From Euryarchaeota archaeon Ods02 (lineage in GTDB: Archaea; Halobacteriota; Halobacteria; Halobacteriales; Halorutilaceae): a stretch of 64,000 bases of DNA. Each line of letters starts with the position of its first letter. Position 1 is the stretch's first letter. The notes beneath the pieces were generated by a model. The model did no database searches. It was not told the DNA's origin and was given only the letters and a program-made list of their open reading frames with translations. Shown here in pieces: positions 15,516 to 25,841 of this stretch. The stretch is from the NCBI GenBank assembly GCA_028751075.1, contig JAQZDA010000002.1, positions 62,001 through 126,000 on the forward strand, read 5' to 3'. The translations under genes and the position numbers were made by a program.

Positions 15516-15857
15516 ATGTCTGAGGTGAAGCGCGACAGGATACTGCGGGAGATCAAGGACGCCGAGGAGGAAGCCAGCGAGATAGTCGAAGACGCCGAGG
15601 AGGAAGCCGACGAGGTCCTCTCGGAAGCCCGCGCGGAAGCCAGCGAGATAGTCGAGGACGCCGAGGAGAACGCCCGACAGAAGCGCGAGGAGATCCTCGA
15701 CGAAGCGGAGGCGGAAGCCGAAGAGGAGAAGGAGGAGATACTCGACGAAGCCCGTGAGAAGGTCGACGAACTCGAGGAGGAAGCCGAGGACAACCGCGAC
15801 GAAGCCGCGGAGCTAGTGCTGGAGCTTTTCGAGGAGGCGGTGCATGCTCAGGCCTGA
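15516..15857 (+). CDS. atpH: A-type ATP synthase subunit H
   Basis: A 113-residue, almost entirely helical coiled-coil protein (repeats of EEEASEIVEDAEEEADE). This is the archaeal AhaH/AtpH subunit that pairs with subunit E to form the peripheral stalks linking the A1 head to subunit I. It is the first gene of the operon. It overlaps atpI by 14 bases. The heptad repetition and the position before atpI are decisive; the sequence itself is low in complexity. Confidence 0.88.
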   Translation: MSEVKRDRILREIKDAEEEASEIVEDAEEEADEVLSEARAEASEIVEDAEENARQKREEILDEAEAEAEEEKEEILDEAREKVDELEEEAEDNRDEAAELVLELFEEAVHAQA

Positions 15858-18003
15858 CCGGATGAGCAAGGTCTCCGTAGCAGGAGCCAAACCCTACCTG
15901 AAGGAGGTAGTCGAAGAGCTACACGACCTCAACCTCGTACACGTAAGCGACTACGACGGACGCTGGGAGGGATTCGACAACGGTACACCGATGGAAGGCG
16001 GCGAAGAGGTCAGCGAACGCCTCGTACAGGTGCGCGCTATCGAGAGCAAGCTCGACCTCGAACCCGGGGAGTTCCCCGAGCTGTCCAACGAACGATACAG
16101 CTTCACCGGAGATCGCACGGAAGAGCTCGAACGACTGGAGGAAGTGCGGAGTGACGTCAACGACCTCGACGACCAGAGGGTCGAGCTAAAGGACCGGATG
16201 AGGGAGCTGCGTGAACGACAGAGGACGCTCGAACCCTTCGTGGAGCTAGACATCGAGCTTGACCTCCTCCGCGGCTACGAATCCGTGGAGCTCCGCGTCG
16301 GAACCACGGGAGACCGCGAAGGAGTGCTGGAGGCGCTGGAGGAAGCGTCGTCGATACAGGAGCACGACGTCATCGGCGACGAAGTAGTCGCAGTCGTCGC
16401 CCGAACCAGCGACGGCGGGCTCGGCGACGCCCTCGCAGGCGTCGACTTCACCGAGCTCGAGGTCCCCGACGAAAAGGGGCATCCCGGAGACCTCCATCAG
16501 GAGCTGGAGCACGAGATACAGGACGTCGAAGACGACCTCGACAGCGTGGAAGACGACCTCGAAGATATTAAACAGAGGCACGGGGCCTTCCTACTCGCGC
16601 TAGAGGAGGAGCTATCTATCGAGGCGCAGAAAAGCGAGATACCTCTGCAGTTCGCGACCACGGAGAACTCGTTCTACGCCGAAGGCTGGATACCCACGGA
16701 GGAGGTGCAGGATCTCAATGGAGCGCTCGGACGCGCAGTAGGAGACCACGTCGAGGTCCAGGAACTCGAGGTCGCGGAGTACGACGAACACGGCCACGCC
16801 GTCGAACACGGCGACGAAGAAGACGACGAAGATCACGAGGACTTCGAGGACCCACCAGTCAAGCAGGACAACCCAGAGGTCGCGCAGCCGTTCGAGCTCC
16901 TCGTCAACACCGTCAACCGTCCGAAGTACACGGAGCTCGACCCCACCTTCGTCGTCTTCCTCACCTTCCCCTTCGCCTTCGGCTTCATGATCGGTGACAT
17001 GGGTTACGGCGTCCTCTACATGCTGATGGGCGCCGCCATCTACAGGTTCGTCGACAGCGACGCGATGAAGGCGCTCGGCGTCATCGCCATCTGGGCCGGC
17101 ATCTTCACCCTCCTGTTCGGATACCTCTACGACGACATCTTCGGTATCCACCTCGCGGACGTAGGCATACATCTACCGCTAGCGGGGTCGTTCAGCAAAG
17201 GCATCCAGGCGGCGGACGTCGCGCAGACCTGGCTCGTCGCCAGCGTCCTGTTCGGCATCCTCCATCTGAACACCGCGTACGTCTTCGGCATCGTCAACCA
17301 CGTACGCCACAGCGTGAAGCACGCGGTGCTCGAGTACGCATCCTGGATGCTCGCCATCAACGGCTTCTTCATCTGGGTGTTCAGTCGACACGTAGCCGAA
17401 CCCAAACCCGACTTCATCATGGGTGAGACCAGCGTCCTCTACGAGAACAGCATGTTCGCCCTCGGCTTCCCCGGCTTCAGCCCCGAAGTCGGTGTCGCCG
17501 GCCTTGTCGTCGCCGCGTTAGGGGCTGCGATGGTAGTCGCCGGCGAAGGCATCGTCGGCGCGCTCGAGCTGCCGGCGAACGCCTTCGGCCACGTCCTCAG
17601 CTACCTCCGTATCATGGCCGTTCTCCTGGCGAAGGGCGGGATGGCGTTCGTCGTCAACCTCTTGGTGTTCGGAGCGTACGAAGACAACGGCTACATCCAG
17701 TTCGGCCTCCACGAATCACCCGCCGCGACCGTCGCCGCCGGAGGCGCCGACAGCGTGGCGTTCGGCGGCATCGTCTGGATGGGCGTCGAAGCCGGCGGCG
17801 CACTGCTGGCTGTCGCCGCGGTCGCCGCAGTCCTCGTCTTCGTGCTCGGACACATCCTCGTACTCCTGCTGGGCATCACCGCGGCGGGAATCCAGATGGT
17901 GCGTCTCGAGTACGTGGAGTTCTTCGGAAAGTTCTACGAAGGCGGCGGCCGACCGTTCCAACCGTTCGGCCGGCAGCGCGAGTACACTGAAGACGGAAAC
18001 TGA
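15844..18003 (+). CDS. atpI: A-type ATP synthase subunit I (membrane stator)
   Basis: A 719-residue homologue of the V-ATPase a subunit. The N-terminal ~340 residues are a soluble, coiled-coil arm that binds the peripheral stalks. The C-terminal half has about seven to eight membrane helices (FVVFLTFPFAFGFMIGDMGY, ALGVIAIWAGIFTLLFGY and others). It forms the ion half-channels beside the rotor ring. The conserved Arg region is in the helix AFGHVLSYLRIMAVLLAKGG. MLRPDRMSKVSV is the usual start. The family is usually 650-760 residues long. Confidence 0.95.
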   Translation: MLRPDRMSKVSVAGAKPYLKEVVEELHDLNLVHVSDYDGRWEGFDNGTPMEGGEEVSERLVQVRAIESKLDLEPGEFPELSNERYSFTGDRTEELERLEEVRSDVNDLDDQRVELKDRMRELRERQRTLEPFVELDIELDLLRGYESVELRVGTTGDREGVLEALEEASSIQEHDVIGDEVVAVVARTSDGGLGDALAGVDFTELEVPDEKGHPGDLHQELEHEIQDVEDDLDSVEDDLEDIKQRHGAFLLALEEELSIEAQKSEIPLQFATTENSFYAEGWIPTEEVQDLNGALGRAVGDHVEVQELEVAEYDEHGHAVEHGDEEDDEDHEDFEDPPVKQDNPEVAQPFELLVNTVNRPKYTELDPTFVVFLTFPFAFGFMIGDMGYGVLYMLMGAAIYRFVDSDAMKALGVIAIWAGIFTLLFGYLYDDIFGIHLADVGIHLPLAGSFSKGIQAADVAQTWLVASVLFGILHLNTAYVFGIVNHVRHSVKHAVLEYASWMLAINGFFIWVFSRHVAEPKPDFIMGETSVLYENSMFALGFPGFSPEVGVAGLVVAALGAAMVVAGEGIVGALELPANAFGHVLSYLRIMAVLLAKGGMAFVVNLLVFGAYEDNGYIQFGLHESPAATVAAGGADSVAFGGIVWMGVEAGGALLAVAAVAAVLVFVLGHILVLLLGITAAGIQMVRLEYVEFFGKFYEGGGRPFQPFGRQREYTEDGN

Positions 18004-18125
18004 GGAACAAAAGCGTTATCTAGCTCTCTGCAGGGGCCGAAACCGCATCTATACCCCGGCTCCACTGCATCCTTCATCCTCCGTTAGCTTCGGTGCTCAC
18101 GCATCCTTTCTCCGGATTCTTTGGG

Positions 18126-18138
18126 AAGTTTTATTGGG
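18126..18138 (+). promoter_or_regulatory. Internal promoter before atpK
   Basis: The 191-base gap between atpI and atpK, unusual in this otherwise overlapping operon, contains AGTTTTATTGG about 60 bases before the atpK ATG. It may be a TATA box giving extra transcripts for the high-copy rotor subunit. No gene was seen in the gap. Confidence 0.4.
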
Positions 18139-18194
18139 GCGGCACGGCCGTTTTGAACCGTTACGGAAACAACAGAAAGAGGTAGATTCACACT

Positions 18195-18482
18195 ATGCTA
18201 GAAGCACTCACCGACCCCGTACTGCTGCAGGCCGCAGAAGGACTGTCCGACGAAGCCGCAGAGAACATAGCAGACATAGAAGGCCAGCACATGGCGAACG
18301 CAGCCGCCGCCATAGCAGTAGGCCTCGCCGCCATCGCCGCCGGTGTCGCGGAGAAAGGCATCGGTGCCGCCGCAGTAGGCGCAATGGCCGAAGACCCAGA
18401 TATGTTCGGACGCGGTCTCCTGATGACCGTCATCCCCGAGACACTGGTGATATTCGCCATCGTCGTCATCTTCCTGGTGTAG
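18195..18482 (+). CDS. atpK: A-type ATP synthase subunit K (rotor ring, c-like)
   Basis: A 95-residue proteolipid. After a hydrophilic N-terminus of about 32 residues come two membrane helices (NAAAAIAVGLAAIAAGVAEK and LLMTVIPETLVIFAIVVIFL) joined by a polar loop (AMAEDPDMFGRG). The ion-binding carboxylate is Glu82 in the second helix (IPETLVIFA). One hairpin per subunit indicates the single-hairpin ring typical of haloarchaea. The N-terminal extension may be removed as a signal peptide or stay; this cannot be decided here. Confidence 0.93.
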   Translation: MLEALTDPVLLQAAEGLSDEAAENIADIEGQHMANAAAAIAVGLAAIAAGVAEKGIGAAAVGAMAEDPDMFGRGLLMTVIPETLVIFAIVVIFLV

Positions 18483-18507
18483 ACACCCGGAGCCATTCCT
18501 TCAAAAA

Positions 18508-19086
18508 ATGGGACTGGAAACCGTCGTAGACGACATCACCGACGAAGCCCGCGCCGAAGCCGAGGAGAAGCTCGAACAGGCGCAGGCGGAAGCCGAGGAC
18601 GTCGTCGAAGAAGCAGAGCGCGAGGCCGAAGAGATAGAACAGGAGGCGAAGAAGGAAGCCGAAGCCGAAGCAGAGGAGATACGTGAACAAGCGGTCTCCA
18701 GCGCCAGACTCGAAGCCCGCAAGCTCGAAAGCAAAGCCGAGAAAAGGCTGCTGCAGGAGCTACGTGAAGACGTCGAACTACGACTACAGGAGCTCGAAGA
18801 CGGACGCAGCGAGCTGACGTCCGAGCTACTGGACGCAGCCGTCGAAGAGCTCGACAGCGACGGCGGCGAGGTCTACGCCGCAGCCGGAGATCATGAGCTC
18901 GTCGAAGACCTCCTGGAGGACGTCGACGGATACAGCTACGGAGGCGAAACAGACATCCTCGGAGGCGTGGTCGTGGAAGGAGAGGACGGAGACGTCCGCG
19001 TCGACAACAGCTTCGACAACGTCCTCGAAAGAGTCTGGACAGAGGACCTCAAACAGATCAGCGAAACCCTCCTGGGAGAAGGATGA
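18508..19086 (+). CDS. atpE: A-type ATP synthase subunit E (peripheral stalk)
   Basis: A 192-residue protein. About 75 residues of Ala/Glu-rich coiled coil (DEARAEAEEKLEQAQAEAED) are followed by a globular C-terminal domain (about 90-192) including ETDILGGVVVEGEDGDVRVD, the typical subunit E strand-turn motif near the end. It pairs with subunit H and caps the A1 head. The stop overlaps the atpC start (ATGA). Confidence 0.93.
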   Translation: MGLETVVDDITDEARAEAEEKLEQAQAEAEDVVEEAEREAEEIEQEAKKEAEAEAEEIREQAVSSARLEARKLESKAEKRLLQELREDVELRLQELEDGRSELTSELLDAAVEELDSDGGEVYAAAGDHELVEDLLEDVDGYSYGGETDILGGVVVEGEDGDVRVDNSFDNVLERVWTEDLKQISETLLGEG

Positions 19087-20156
19087 CCTACACCGCGTCC
19101 TCGAAGTACGGAGTCGAAGACACCGAGAGCCCTAACTTCGAGTACGTCAGCGCACGCGTACGAGCGCGTAAAGCCCAGCTGTTCGACGAGGACGACTACC
19201 GGAAGCTCGTCCGGATGAGCCCGAACGAGATAGCCCGGTACATGGAGGAGAACGGCTACGACCGCGAGATAAACCGATTAGGTGCACGACACAGCGGAGT
19301 CGACCTCATCGAGTACGCACTCTACGACAACATGAGCGAGACCTTCCACGACATCGTAGGCTGGAGCAAAGGCAGCCTCCGGAAGCTCGTCGTCAGCTAC
19401 CTCCGGAAGTACGACGCCTGGAACGTCAAGACTGTCATCCGAGGCGTCTACACCGACGCAACCGAGGACGAGATACGCACCGACCTCATCCCCGCCGGCG
19501 AACTCAGCGAAGACGACCTCGACGCCGCCATCAACAGCGAAAGCGTCGAACAAGCCGTTGAAGCCCTCGCCGACACCGCGTTCGGAGACGCATTAGAGGA
19601 AGCACTCAGGGACTACAAGGACGAAGGCGTCCTCCTGCCATTGGAGAACGCAGTAGACCGCGTCTTCTACCGCCGACTCCTAGCCGACGCAGGAGAAGGC
19701 TCCGGACCCGAGAAGGTCTACAGGGAGTACCTGCAGGCGGAGGTCGACCTCCTCAACGTCCGGAACGCGTTACGCGCCGCGGAGAGCGAAGCCGTAGACC
19801 TCGACGACTACTTCGTCGAAGGCGGCGCACGGTTCCGCCGTGAGGAGCTACAGAGGCTCGTCGGCAACCGCGAGGAGCTAGTGGAAGCACTCCGGGCGTC
19901 GAAGTACGGAGGCGACATCACCGACGCCATCGACGCCCTCGAAGAAGGCAGCAGCCTCGTAGAGCTCGATCGCGCGCTCGAGGAGCTACTGATCGACTTC
20001 GCGCAGAAGATGACGTACCGCTACCCTAACTCAGTGGCACCCGTAATCAGCTACATCCTCAACAAGGAACGAGAGGTCGACAACGTCCGCGGCATCGCCC
20101 GCGGCAAAGAGGTCGGCATGACCGTCGAGGAGATAGAAGAGGAGGTGATGGTGTGA
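19083..20156 (+). CDS. atpC: A-type ATP synthase subunit C (central shaft adaptor)
   Basis: A 357-residue V-ATPase d-subunit homologue. It is a helical funnel that sits on the K ring and couples it to the D/F shaft. Conserved stretches include FEYVSARVRARKAQLFDEDD near the N-terminus and VDLLNVRNALRAAESE in the middle. The end, NVRGIARGKEVGMTVEEIEE, is the usual family C-terminus (IRLIARGKxxGLxxxxIxxEL). It is coupled to atpF by a GTGA overlap. Confidence 0.93.
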   Translation: MTYTASSKYGVEDTESPNFEYVSARVRARKAQLFDEDDYRKLVRMSPNEIARYMEENGYDREINRLGARHSGVDLIEYALYDNMSETFHDIVGWSKGSLRKLVVSYLRKYDAWNVKTVIRGVYTDATEDEIRTDLIPAGELSEDDLDAAINSESVEQAVEALADTAFGDALEEALRDYKDEGVLLPLENAVDRVFYRRLLADAGEGSGPEKVYREYLQAEVDLLNVRNALRAAESEAVDLDDYFVEGGARFRREELQRLVGNREELVEALRASKYGGDITDAIDALEEGSSLVELDRALEELLIDFAQKMTYRYPNSVAPVISYILNKEREVDNVRGIARGKEVGMTVEEIEEEVMV

Positions 20157-20467
20157 GCAAGAAGATAGCCGTCGTCGGCGACCCCTCGTTCACCACGGGG
20201 TTCCGGCTCGCCGGCGTAGACGAGTTCCGCGAAGTAAGGGAGGGAGACAAACCAAGCGAGCTCGACGACGCAGTCGAAGACGTGCTCGAGAACACGGACG
20301 TAGGCATCGTGGTCATGCATCAATCCGACCTCAGCCACCTGTCGCGTGGAGTACGGGAGGACGTCGAGACGAGCGTAGAACCCACGGTAGTCACCCTCGG
20401 CGGAGAAGGCGAGGGCCAGCTTCGTGAGAAGATAAAGCAGGCGATAGGAATCGACCTGATGGAGTAG
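20153..20467 (+). CDS. atpF: A-type ATP synthase subunit F
   Basis: A 104-residue CheY-like protein, starting with GTG. The first strand [20 protein letters not shown] is the family signature (AVIGDxDxxxGFRLAG). [11 protein letters not shown] and a C-terminal helix ([13 protein letters not shown]) follow. Subunit F regulates and joins the central shaft. The next gene starts six bases after its stop. Confidence 0.93.
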   Translation: MSKKIAVVGDPSFTTGFRLAGVDEFREVREGDKPSELDDAVEDVLENTDVGIVVMHQSDLSHLSRGVREDVETSVEPTVVTLGGEGEGQLREKIKQAIGIDLME

Positions 20468-20472
20468 AAAAC

Positions 20473-22227
20473 ATGAGCAAGGCAAAAGAACCAGAACAGA
20501 CAGACACCGGACGCATAAGCAACGTCAGCGGACCGGTCGTACAGGCGAAGGGGTTGAGCGCACGGATGAACGACGTCGTCCGAGTCGGAGAAGAAGAACT
20601 CATGGGAGAGGTGATCGAGATAGAAGGCGACGTAACCACCATCCAGGTGTACGAGGAGACCAGCGGCATCTCACCCGGCGAACCCGTCGTCACGACGGGC
20701 AGTCCGTTGAGCGTCGAGCTCGGTCCAGGTATCCTCGACAGCATCTACGACGGAGTCCAGCGACCGCTGGATGTCCTGGAAGACGAGATGGGTGACTTCC
20801 TCGACAGAGGAGTCGACGCCCCCGGAATCGACCTCGAGAAGGAGTGGGAGTTCACCCCGGAGGTCGAAGAAGGCGACGAAGTATCCGAAGGCGACGTCCT
20901 CGGCACCGTACCCGAAACCGTTAGCATCGACCACAAGGTCATGGTGCCGCCCGACGAAGCCGGCACCGTAGCCGACGTCAACGAGGGAGAGCTCACCGTT
21001 GAAGACACCGTGGTCGAGCTCGAGGACGGCACCGAGATATCGATGCTTCAGGAGTGGCCGGTGCGGAAAGCCCGACCCACCGCCGACAAGAAGCGGCCGA
21101 AGACACCGCTCATAACGGGGCAACGCATCCTCGACACCCTGTTCCCTATAGCGAAAGGCGGAACCGCCGCCATCCCTGGACCGTTCGGAAGCGGGAAGAC
21201 CGTCACCCAGCATCAGCTCGCGAAGTGGAGCGACGCCGACATCGTCGTCTACGTCGGGTGCGGCGAACGCGGCAACGAGATGACGGAGGTAATCGAGGAC
21301 TTCCCCGAGCTCGAGGACCCCAAAACCGGGAACCCCCTGATGGCGCGGACGTCGTTGATAGCGAACACCTCGAACATGCCCGTCGCGGCGCGCGAAAGCT
21401 GCGTCTACACCGGCATCACGCTCGCGGAGTACTACCGCGACATGGGATACGACGTCGCACTGATGGCCGACAGCACCAGCCGATGGGCGGAGGCGATGCG
21501 AGAGATATCCAGCCGGCTTGAGGAGATGCCTGGTGAAGAAGGATATCCCGCGTACCTCGCCGCCGCGCTCGCGGAGTTCTACGAACGAAGCGGCTTAGTC
21601 GAGACCCTCGGCGGTGACCAGGGCAGCATCAGCGTCGTCGGAGCCGTCTCTCCACCCGGCGGAGACTTCAGCGAACCCGTCACCCAGAACACCCTCCGCA
21701 TCGTCAAGTGCTTCTGGGCGTTGGACGCCGACCTCGCGGAACGACGGCACTTCCCCAGCATCAACTGGAACGACAGCTACAGCCTCTACCGCAAACAGCT
21801 CGACCCCTACTTCGAAGGCGAGGTCAGCGACGAATGGGCGGACACCCGTCAGTGGGCTGTAGGAGTGCTCGACGAAGAGAGCGAGCTACAGGAGGTCGTC
21901 CAGCTCGTCGGCAAAGACGCGCTTCCGGAGGACCAACAGCTCACCCTCGAGGTATCGCGTTTCATACGCGAGGTCTTTCTCCAGCAGAACGCGTTCCACG
22001 ACGTCGACACCTACTGCGAGCTCGACAAACAGTTCAGGATGCTCGACCTCATCCAGCAGTACAACGACCACGCCTTCGAAGCACTCGACGCCGGCGTACC
22101 CGTGGACGAGATAGAGGACGTCGAAGCAGCACAGCGGTTCTTCGACATCCCCGTCGAAGACGACTGGGAACCCCTAGTCGACGAGATCGAGGATCAGCTA
22201 GACAGCGAGTTCCAGGAGATGTACTAA
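20473..22227 (+). CDS. atpA: A-type ATP synthase catalytic subunit A
   Basis: A 584-residue catalytic subunit. The beta-barrel N-terminus ([20 protein letters not shown]) is followed by the non-homologous bulge region of about 90 residues. The P-loop is [17 protein letters not shown], giving the archaeal-type sequence GPFGSGKT. The catalytic Glu lies in [12 protein letters not shown], and Walker B in [20 protein letters not shown]. There is no intein, although this gene is a frequent insertion site in archaea. Sequence length is normal. Confidence 0.97.
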   Translation: MSKAKEPEQTDTGRISNVSGPVVQAKGLSARMNDVVRVGEEELMGEVIEIEGDVTTIQVYEETSGISPGEPVVTTGSPLSVELGPGILDSIYDGVQRPLDVLEDEMGDFLDRGVDAPGIDLEKEWEFTPEVEEGDEVSEGDVLGTVPETVSIDHKVMVPPDEAGTVADVNEGELTVEDTVVELEDGTEISMLQEWPVRKARPTADKKRPKTPLITGQRILDTLFPIAKGGTAAIPGPFGSGKTVTQHQLAKWSDADIVVYVGCGERGNEMTEVIEDFPELEDPKTGNPLMARTSLIANTSNMPVAARESCVYTGITLAEYYRDMGYDVALMADSTSRWAEAMREISSRLEEMPGEEGYPAYLAAALAEFYERSGLVETLGGDQGSISVVGAVSPPGGDFSEPVTQNTLRIVKCFWALDADLAERRHFPSINWNDSYSLYRKQLDPYFEGEVSDEWADTRQWAVGVLDEESELQEVVQLVGKDALPEDQQLTLEVSRFIREVFLQQNAFHDVDTYCELDKQFRMLDLIQQYNDHAFEALDAGVPVDEIEDVEAAQRFFDIPVEDDWEPLVDEIEDQLDSEFQEMY

Positions 22228-22228
22228 G

Positions 22229-23641
22229 ATGAAGGAGTACAAGACCATACAGGAGATCAGCGGACCACTGGTGTTCGTGGAGGTAGACGAACCCGTGGGA
22301 TACGACGAGATAGTCGAGATCAAGCTCGAGGACGGCACCACGAAACGCGGACAGGTGCTCGAGAGCGGCGAAGACATCGTCAGCCTTCAGGTGTTCGAAG
22401 GAACCGACGAGCTCGACCGCAACAGCAGCGTCCGGTTCCTCGGCGAGACGATGAAGATGCCGGTGACCGAAGACCTCCTCGGACGCGTGCTTTCGGGACG
22501 CGGCAACCCCATCGACGGCGGCGCCGACATCGTCCCCGACGAACGACGGGACATCGTCGGCGCAGCCATCAACCCCCACGCCCGCGAGTACCCAAGGGAG
22601 TTCATCCAGACCGGCGTAAGCGCCGTCGACGGCATGAACACCCTCATCCGCGGTCAGAAGCTCCCGATATTCAGCGGCAGCGGCTTACCGCACAACGACC
22701 TCGCGCTCCAGATAGCCAGGCAGGCGACGGTTCCGGAGGAGGAAGGCGACGACGACACGGAGTTCGCCGTCATCTTCGGCGCCATGGGCATCACCCGGGA
22801 GGAAGCCGACGAGTTCCTGGAGGAGTTCGAACGCACCGGCGCGCTGGAACGCAGCGTGGTCTTCCTCAACCTCGCCGACGACCCGGCGGTCGAACGCATC
22901 GTCACCCCGAGGATGGCTTTGACGACGGCGGAGTACCTCGCGTTCGAGAAAGGCTACCACGTCCTCACCATCCTCACCGACATCACCAACTACTGTGAAG
23001 CCCTCCGTGAGATAGGTGCCGCGCGTGAGGAGGTTCCCGGACGGCGTGGCTACCCCGGCTACATGTACACGGATCTCGCGAACCTCTACGAACGCGCGGG
23101 CCGCATCGAGGGCGAGGAGGGTTCGGTTACGCAGCTGCCGATACTGACGATGCCCGGCGACGACGACACCCACCCCATCCCCGACCTCACGGGGTACATC
23201 ACCGAGGGACAGATATACATCGACCGACGGATGGACAGCGAAGGCTACGAACCACCCGTCGACGTCCTGCCGTCCCTGTCGAGGCTAATGGACGACGGCA
23301 TCGGCGAAGGCTTCACACGAGAGGACCACGAGGACGTCGCCAACCAGCTCTATGCCGCGTACGCGGAAGGCAACGACCTCAGGGATCTCGTCAACATCGT
23401 CGGCCGCGAGGCATTGTCGGAGCGCGACAACCGCTACCTCGACTTCGCCGACGACTTCGAGGAGGACTTCGTCAACCAGGGCTGGAACACCAACCGCAGC
23501 ATCGAAGACACCCTGGATCTCGCGTGGGACCTCCTTGGTACGCTGCCTAAGCAGGAGCTCAAACGCATCGACAAGGACCTCGTCGAGAAGTACTACCCCG
23601 AGGACGCGGAAGCCGAGGAAGAAGCCGAGGCGACAGCTTAG
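22229..23641 (+). CDS. atpB: A-type ATP synthase regulatory subunit B
   Basis: A 470-residue non-catalytic partner of subunit A. It lacks a canonical P-loop: the equivalent region is [20 protein letters not shown], the B-subunit signature. [20 protein letters not shown] and [20 protein letters not shown] are also characteristic. The start lies one base after the atpA stop. A short acidic tail follows residue 455, common in salt-adapted versions. Confidence 0.97.
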   Translation: MKEYKTIQEISGPLVFVEVDEPVGYDEIVEIKLEDGTTKRGQVLESGEDIVSLQVFEGTDELDRNSSVRFLGETMKMPVTEDLLGRVLSGRGNPIDGGADIVPDERRDIVGAAINPHAREYPREFIQTGVSAVDGMNTLIRGQKLPIFSGSGLPHNDLALQIARQATVPEEEGDDDTEFAVIFGAMGITREEADEFLEEFERTGALERSVVFLNLADDPAVERIVTPRMALTTAEYLAFEKGYHVLTILTDITNYCEALREIGAAREEVPGRRGYPGYMYTDLANLYERAGRIEGEEGSVTQLPILTMPGDDDTHPIPDLTGYITEGQIYIDRRMDSEGYEPPVDVLPSLSRLMDDGIGEGFTREDHEDVANQLYAAYAEGNDLRDLVNIVGREALSERDNRYLDFADDFEEDFVNQGWNTNRSIEDTLDLAWDLLGTLPKQELKRIDKDLVEKYYPEDAEAEEEAEATA

Positions 23642-23645
23642 AACC

Positions 23646-24335
23646 ATGGTAGCCGAGGACGTCAAGCCGACGCGGAAGGACCTGATGGAGATCAAGGAAC
23701 GCATCGAGCTGTCGGAGCAGGGTCACGAGACCCTGGAGAAGAAACGCGACGGCTTGATAATGGAGTTCATGGAGATACTCGAGGAAGCGCAGGACGTCCG
23801 CGAATCCATGGAGGACGACTACACGGAGGCGCAGAAACGCATCAACATGGCGCGAGCGCTCGACGGCGACGTCGCCGTCAGAGGCGCCGCCAGCGCCCGC
23901 GCCGAAACCCCGTCCATCGAGCTGCAGAGCAAGAACATCATGGGCGTCGTCGTTCCTCAGATAGAGGCGACGAAGGTCAGGAAGGACGTCGGCGAACGCG
24001 GATACAGCTTGCTCGACACGTCTGCGCGCATCGACGAAGCCGCGGAGTCCTACGAGGAGCTCCTCGACACCATCATACTCGCAGCCGAGATAGAGACAGC
24101 GATGAAGAAGATGCTGGAGGAGATAGAGAAGACGAAACGCCGCGTCAACGCATTGGAGTTCAAGCTCATCCCCGAGCTAGAGGAAGCCCGTGACTTCATC
24201 GAGCTCCGGTTGGAGGAGATGGAGCGCGAGGAGATCTTCCGGTTGAAGAAGATCAAGAACAAGAAGGAAGAGGAGGCGAAGGAGGAAGCACGGCGGCGGC
24301 GTGAAGAGCTAGAGGCGGCGGCCGCGGACGACTGA
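23646..24335 (+). CDS. atpD: A-type ATP synthase subunit D (central shaft)
   Basis: A 229-residue helical protein. The N-terminus [20 protein letters not shown] and the C-terminal pair of helices ([20 protein letters not shown]) are the family's shaft coiled coil. The last ~25 residues are a Lys/Glu/Arg-rich tail. The ATG at 23646 lies four bases after the atpB stop. Longer in-frame extension upstream is only a shadow of atpB. This ends the operon H-I-K-E-C-F-A-B-D. Confidence 0.95.
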   Translation: MVAEDVKPTRKDLMEIKERIELSEQGHETLEKKRDGLIMEFMEILEEAQDVRESMEDDYTEAQKRINMARALDGDVAVRGAASARAETPSIELQSKNIMGVVVPQIEATKVRKDVGERGYSLLDTSARIDEAAESYEELLDTIILAAEIETAMKKMLEEIEKTKRRVNALEFKLIPELEEARDFIELRLEEMEREEIFRLKKIKNKKEEEAKEEARRRREELEAAAADD

Positions 24336-24416
24336 GCTACTGGTCTTTCTGGTTACGACTGTCGGTGTAAGGTGAAGAAGCAGTGCTGGAACGCCTGATT
24401 GCAGGGTTTGGGTAGG

Positions 24417-25841
24417 TTACTCTCCGTCTCCTCCGTCCCTTCTAGAGAGCAGGTAGCTTCCTGCTGCGAGGCTCGCGATGGCTGCGGGCACACCCATGCC
24501 GGGGAGCCCTTCTTCTTCGTCGACTTCTTCCTCGTCATCTAGCTCCTCATCTTCCTCTGCCTCTCCCTCGTCTTCGTCGTGCTGTACTACATCTTCAGCT
24601 TCTTCTACGCCTTCCATCACCTCGTCAGGTGCTTCGACTACCTGACCTGTCCAGCTGTCGTGGTGTCCATGTGTACCGAGCTCTACACGTGAGCCGTCGC
24701 TGGAGCCTTCGACGCCTGCATCCAGAGCGTAGAGGTATCCGTCGTTGCTTCCGATGTAAACGACTCCATCCGCCACGGTAGGCGACGAATCTATCTCGCC
24801 TTCGGTGTCGAAGCTCCATACCTCTTCTCCGGAGTCCGCGTCCACCGCATACAGTGGTATCTCTATCTCGTCTCCGAGTCCCGGGGTTCCGTCCATCTTC
24901 GATCCTACGTAGACCGTTCCGTCGGCTACCGTGGGCGACGACGTTACCTGTGCTTCGGTCTCGAAGCTCCACTGTTGCTGCCCCGAAGCTGCATCGATGG
25001 CGTACAGGTTGTTGTCCCAGCTCCCGAAGTATAGTGTTCCATCCGCCACCGTCGGCGACGCAGTGATGGAGTCCCCTGCTTCGAACCTCCAGTACATCTC
25101 ACCTGTCTCCCAGTCGACGGCGTAGAGGTTGTCGTCGTTGCTTCCGAAGTAGACCACGCCCTCGGCTACGGTTGGAGACGACCGCACGACACCATCGGTT
25201 TGGAAGCTCCAGATCTCTTCGCCGGAGTCCGCGTCTAACGCGTACAGGCTCTCGTCGTGGCTTCCGATGTAGACTATCCCGTACGCTACCGTCGGCGAGG
25301 ACATAACCCTTTCTCCGGTGTCGAACCGCCATATCTCGTCGCCGGAGTCCGTGTCTATAGCGTAAACGTTGTTGTCGTGGCTTCCGGTGTAGAGGACTCC
25401 GTCGACGACGGTCGGCGAGGGCCTGCTCATGCTCCCGGTGTCGAACCGCCATATCTCGTCGCCGGAGTCCGCGTCGACGGCGTAGATGTTGTCGTCTCGG
25501 CTTCCTGTATAGACGACTCCGTCGATCACCGTCGGCGCACCGTAGATCCTCGCCCCGGTCTCGAACTCCCATATCCCCTCTCCGGAGTCCACGTCCAATG
25601 CGTGTAGGCTGTTAGCTGTAGTTCCGACGTAGACTGTTCCATCCACGATCGTAGGCGAAGACGACCTGACCGCCCTCACGTGGGTGCTCCAGATCTCGTC
25701 GCCGCCCGCGGCACTGGCGGTGCCGACCCCGCCGGCCACGAAAGCCGAAGCCAACACCGCACTTGACGTGGACCGCAGCAGGCTCCGTCTGTCTATGTGT
25801 GATATATCTCGCTCTCTTCTGTCCTTGTTATCGGAGTTCAT
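24417..25841 (-). CDS. Exported PQQ-type beta-propeller protein with C-terminal anchor
   Basis: A 474-residue protein. A twin-arginine signal (DRRSLLRSTSSAVLASAFVA) is followed by about eight repeats of the pattern SSPTVADGVVYIGSNDxxLYALDxxSGEEIWxF, a PQQ/YncE-like propeller. The last ~65 residues are an Asp/Glu stalk, then PGMGVPAAIASLAAGSYLL and RR, which looks like a PGF-CTERM-type sorting tail processed by an archaeosortase. The dehydrogenase active-site residues of true quinoproteins are not evident, so it is more likely a binding or structural protein. A TATA-like AATATTAAG lies about 29 bases upstream. Confidence 0.82.
   Translation of the reverse strand: MNSDNKDRRERDISHIDRRSLLRSTSSAVLASAFVAGGVGTASAAGGDEIWSTHVRAVRSSSPTIVDGTVYVGTTANSLHALDVDSGEGIWEFETGARIYGAPTVIDGVVYTGSRDDNIYAVDADSGDEIWRFDTGSMSRPSPTVVDGVLYTGSHDNNVYAIDTDSGDEIWRFDTGERVMSSPTVAYGIVYIGSHDESLYALDADSGEEIWSFQTDGVVRSSPTVAEGVVYFGSNDDNLYAVDWETGEMYWRFEAGDSITASPTVADGTLYFGSWDNNLYAIDAASGQQQWSFETEAQVTSSPTVADGTVYVGSKMDGTPGLGDEIEIPLYAVDADSGEEVWSFDTEGEIDSSPTVADGVVYIGSNDGYLYALDAGVEGSSDGSRVELGTHGHHDSWTGQVVEAPDEVMEGVEEAEDVVQHDEDEGEAEEDEELDDEEEVDEEEGLPGMGVPAAIASLAAGSYLLSRRDGGDGE

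Noticed and set aside
21054-22232. Plus-strand frames of 155 and 174 codons inside atpA
   Set aside because: Arg-rich out-of-frame shadows of atpA; no start signals or domains.
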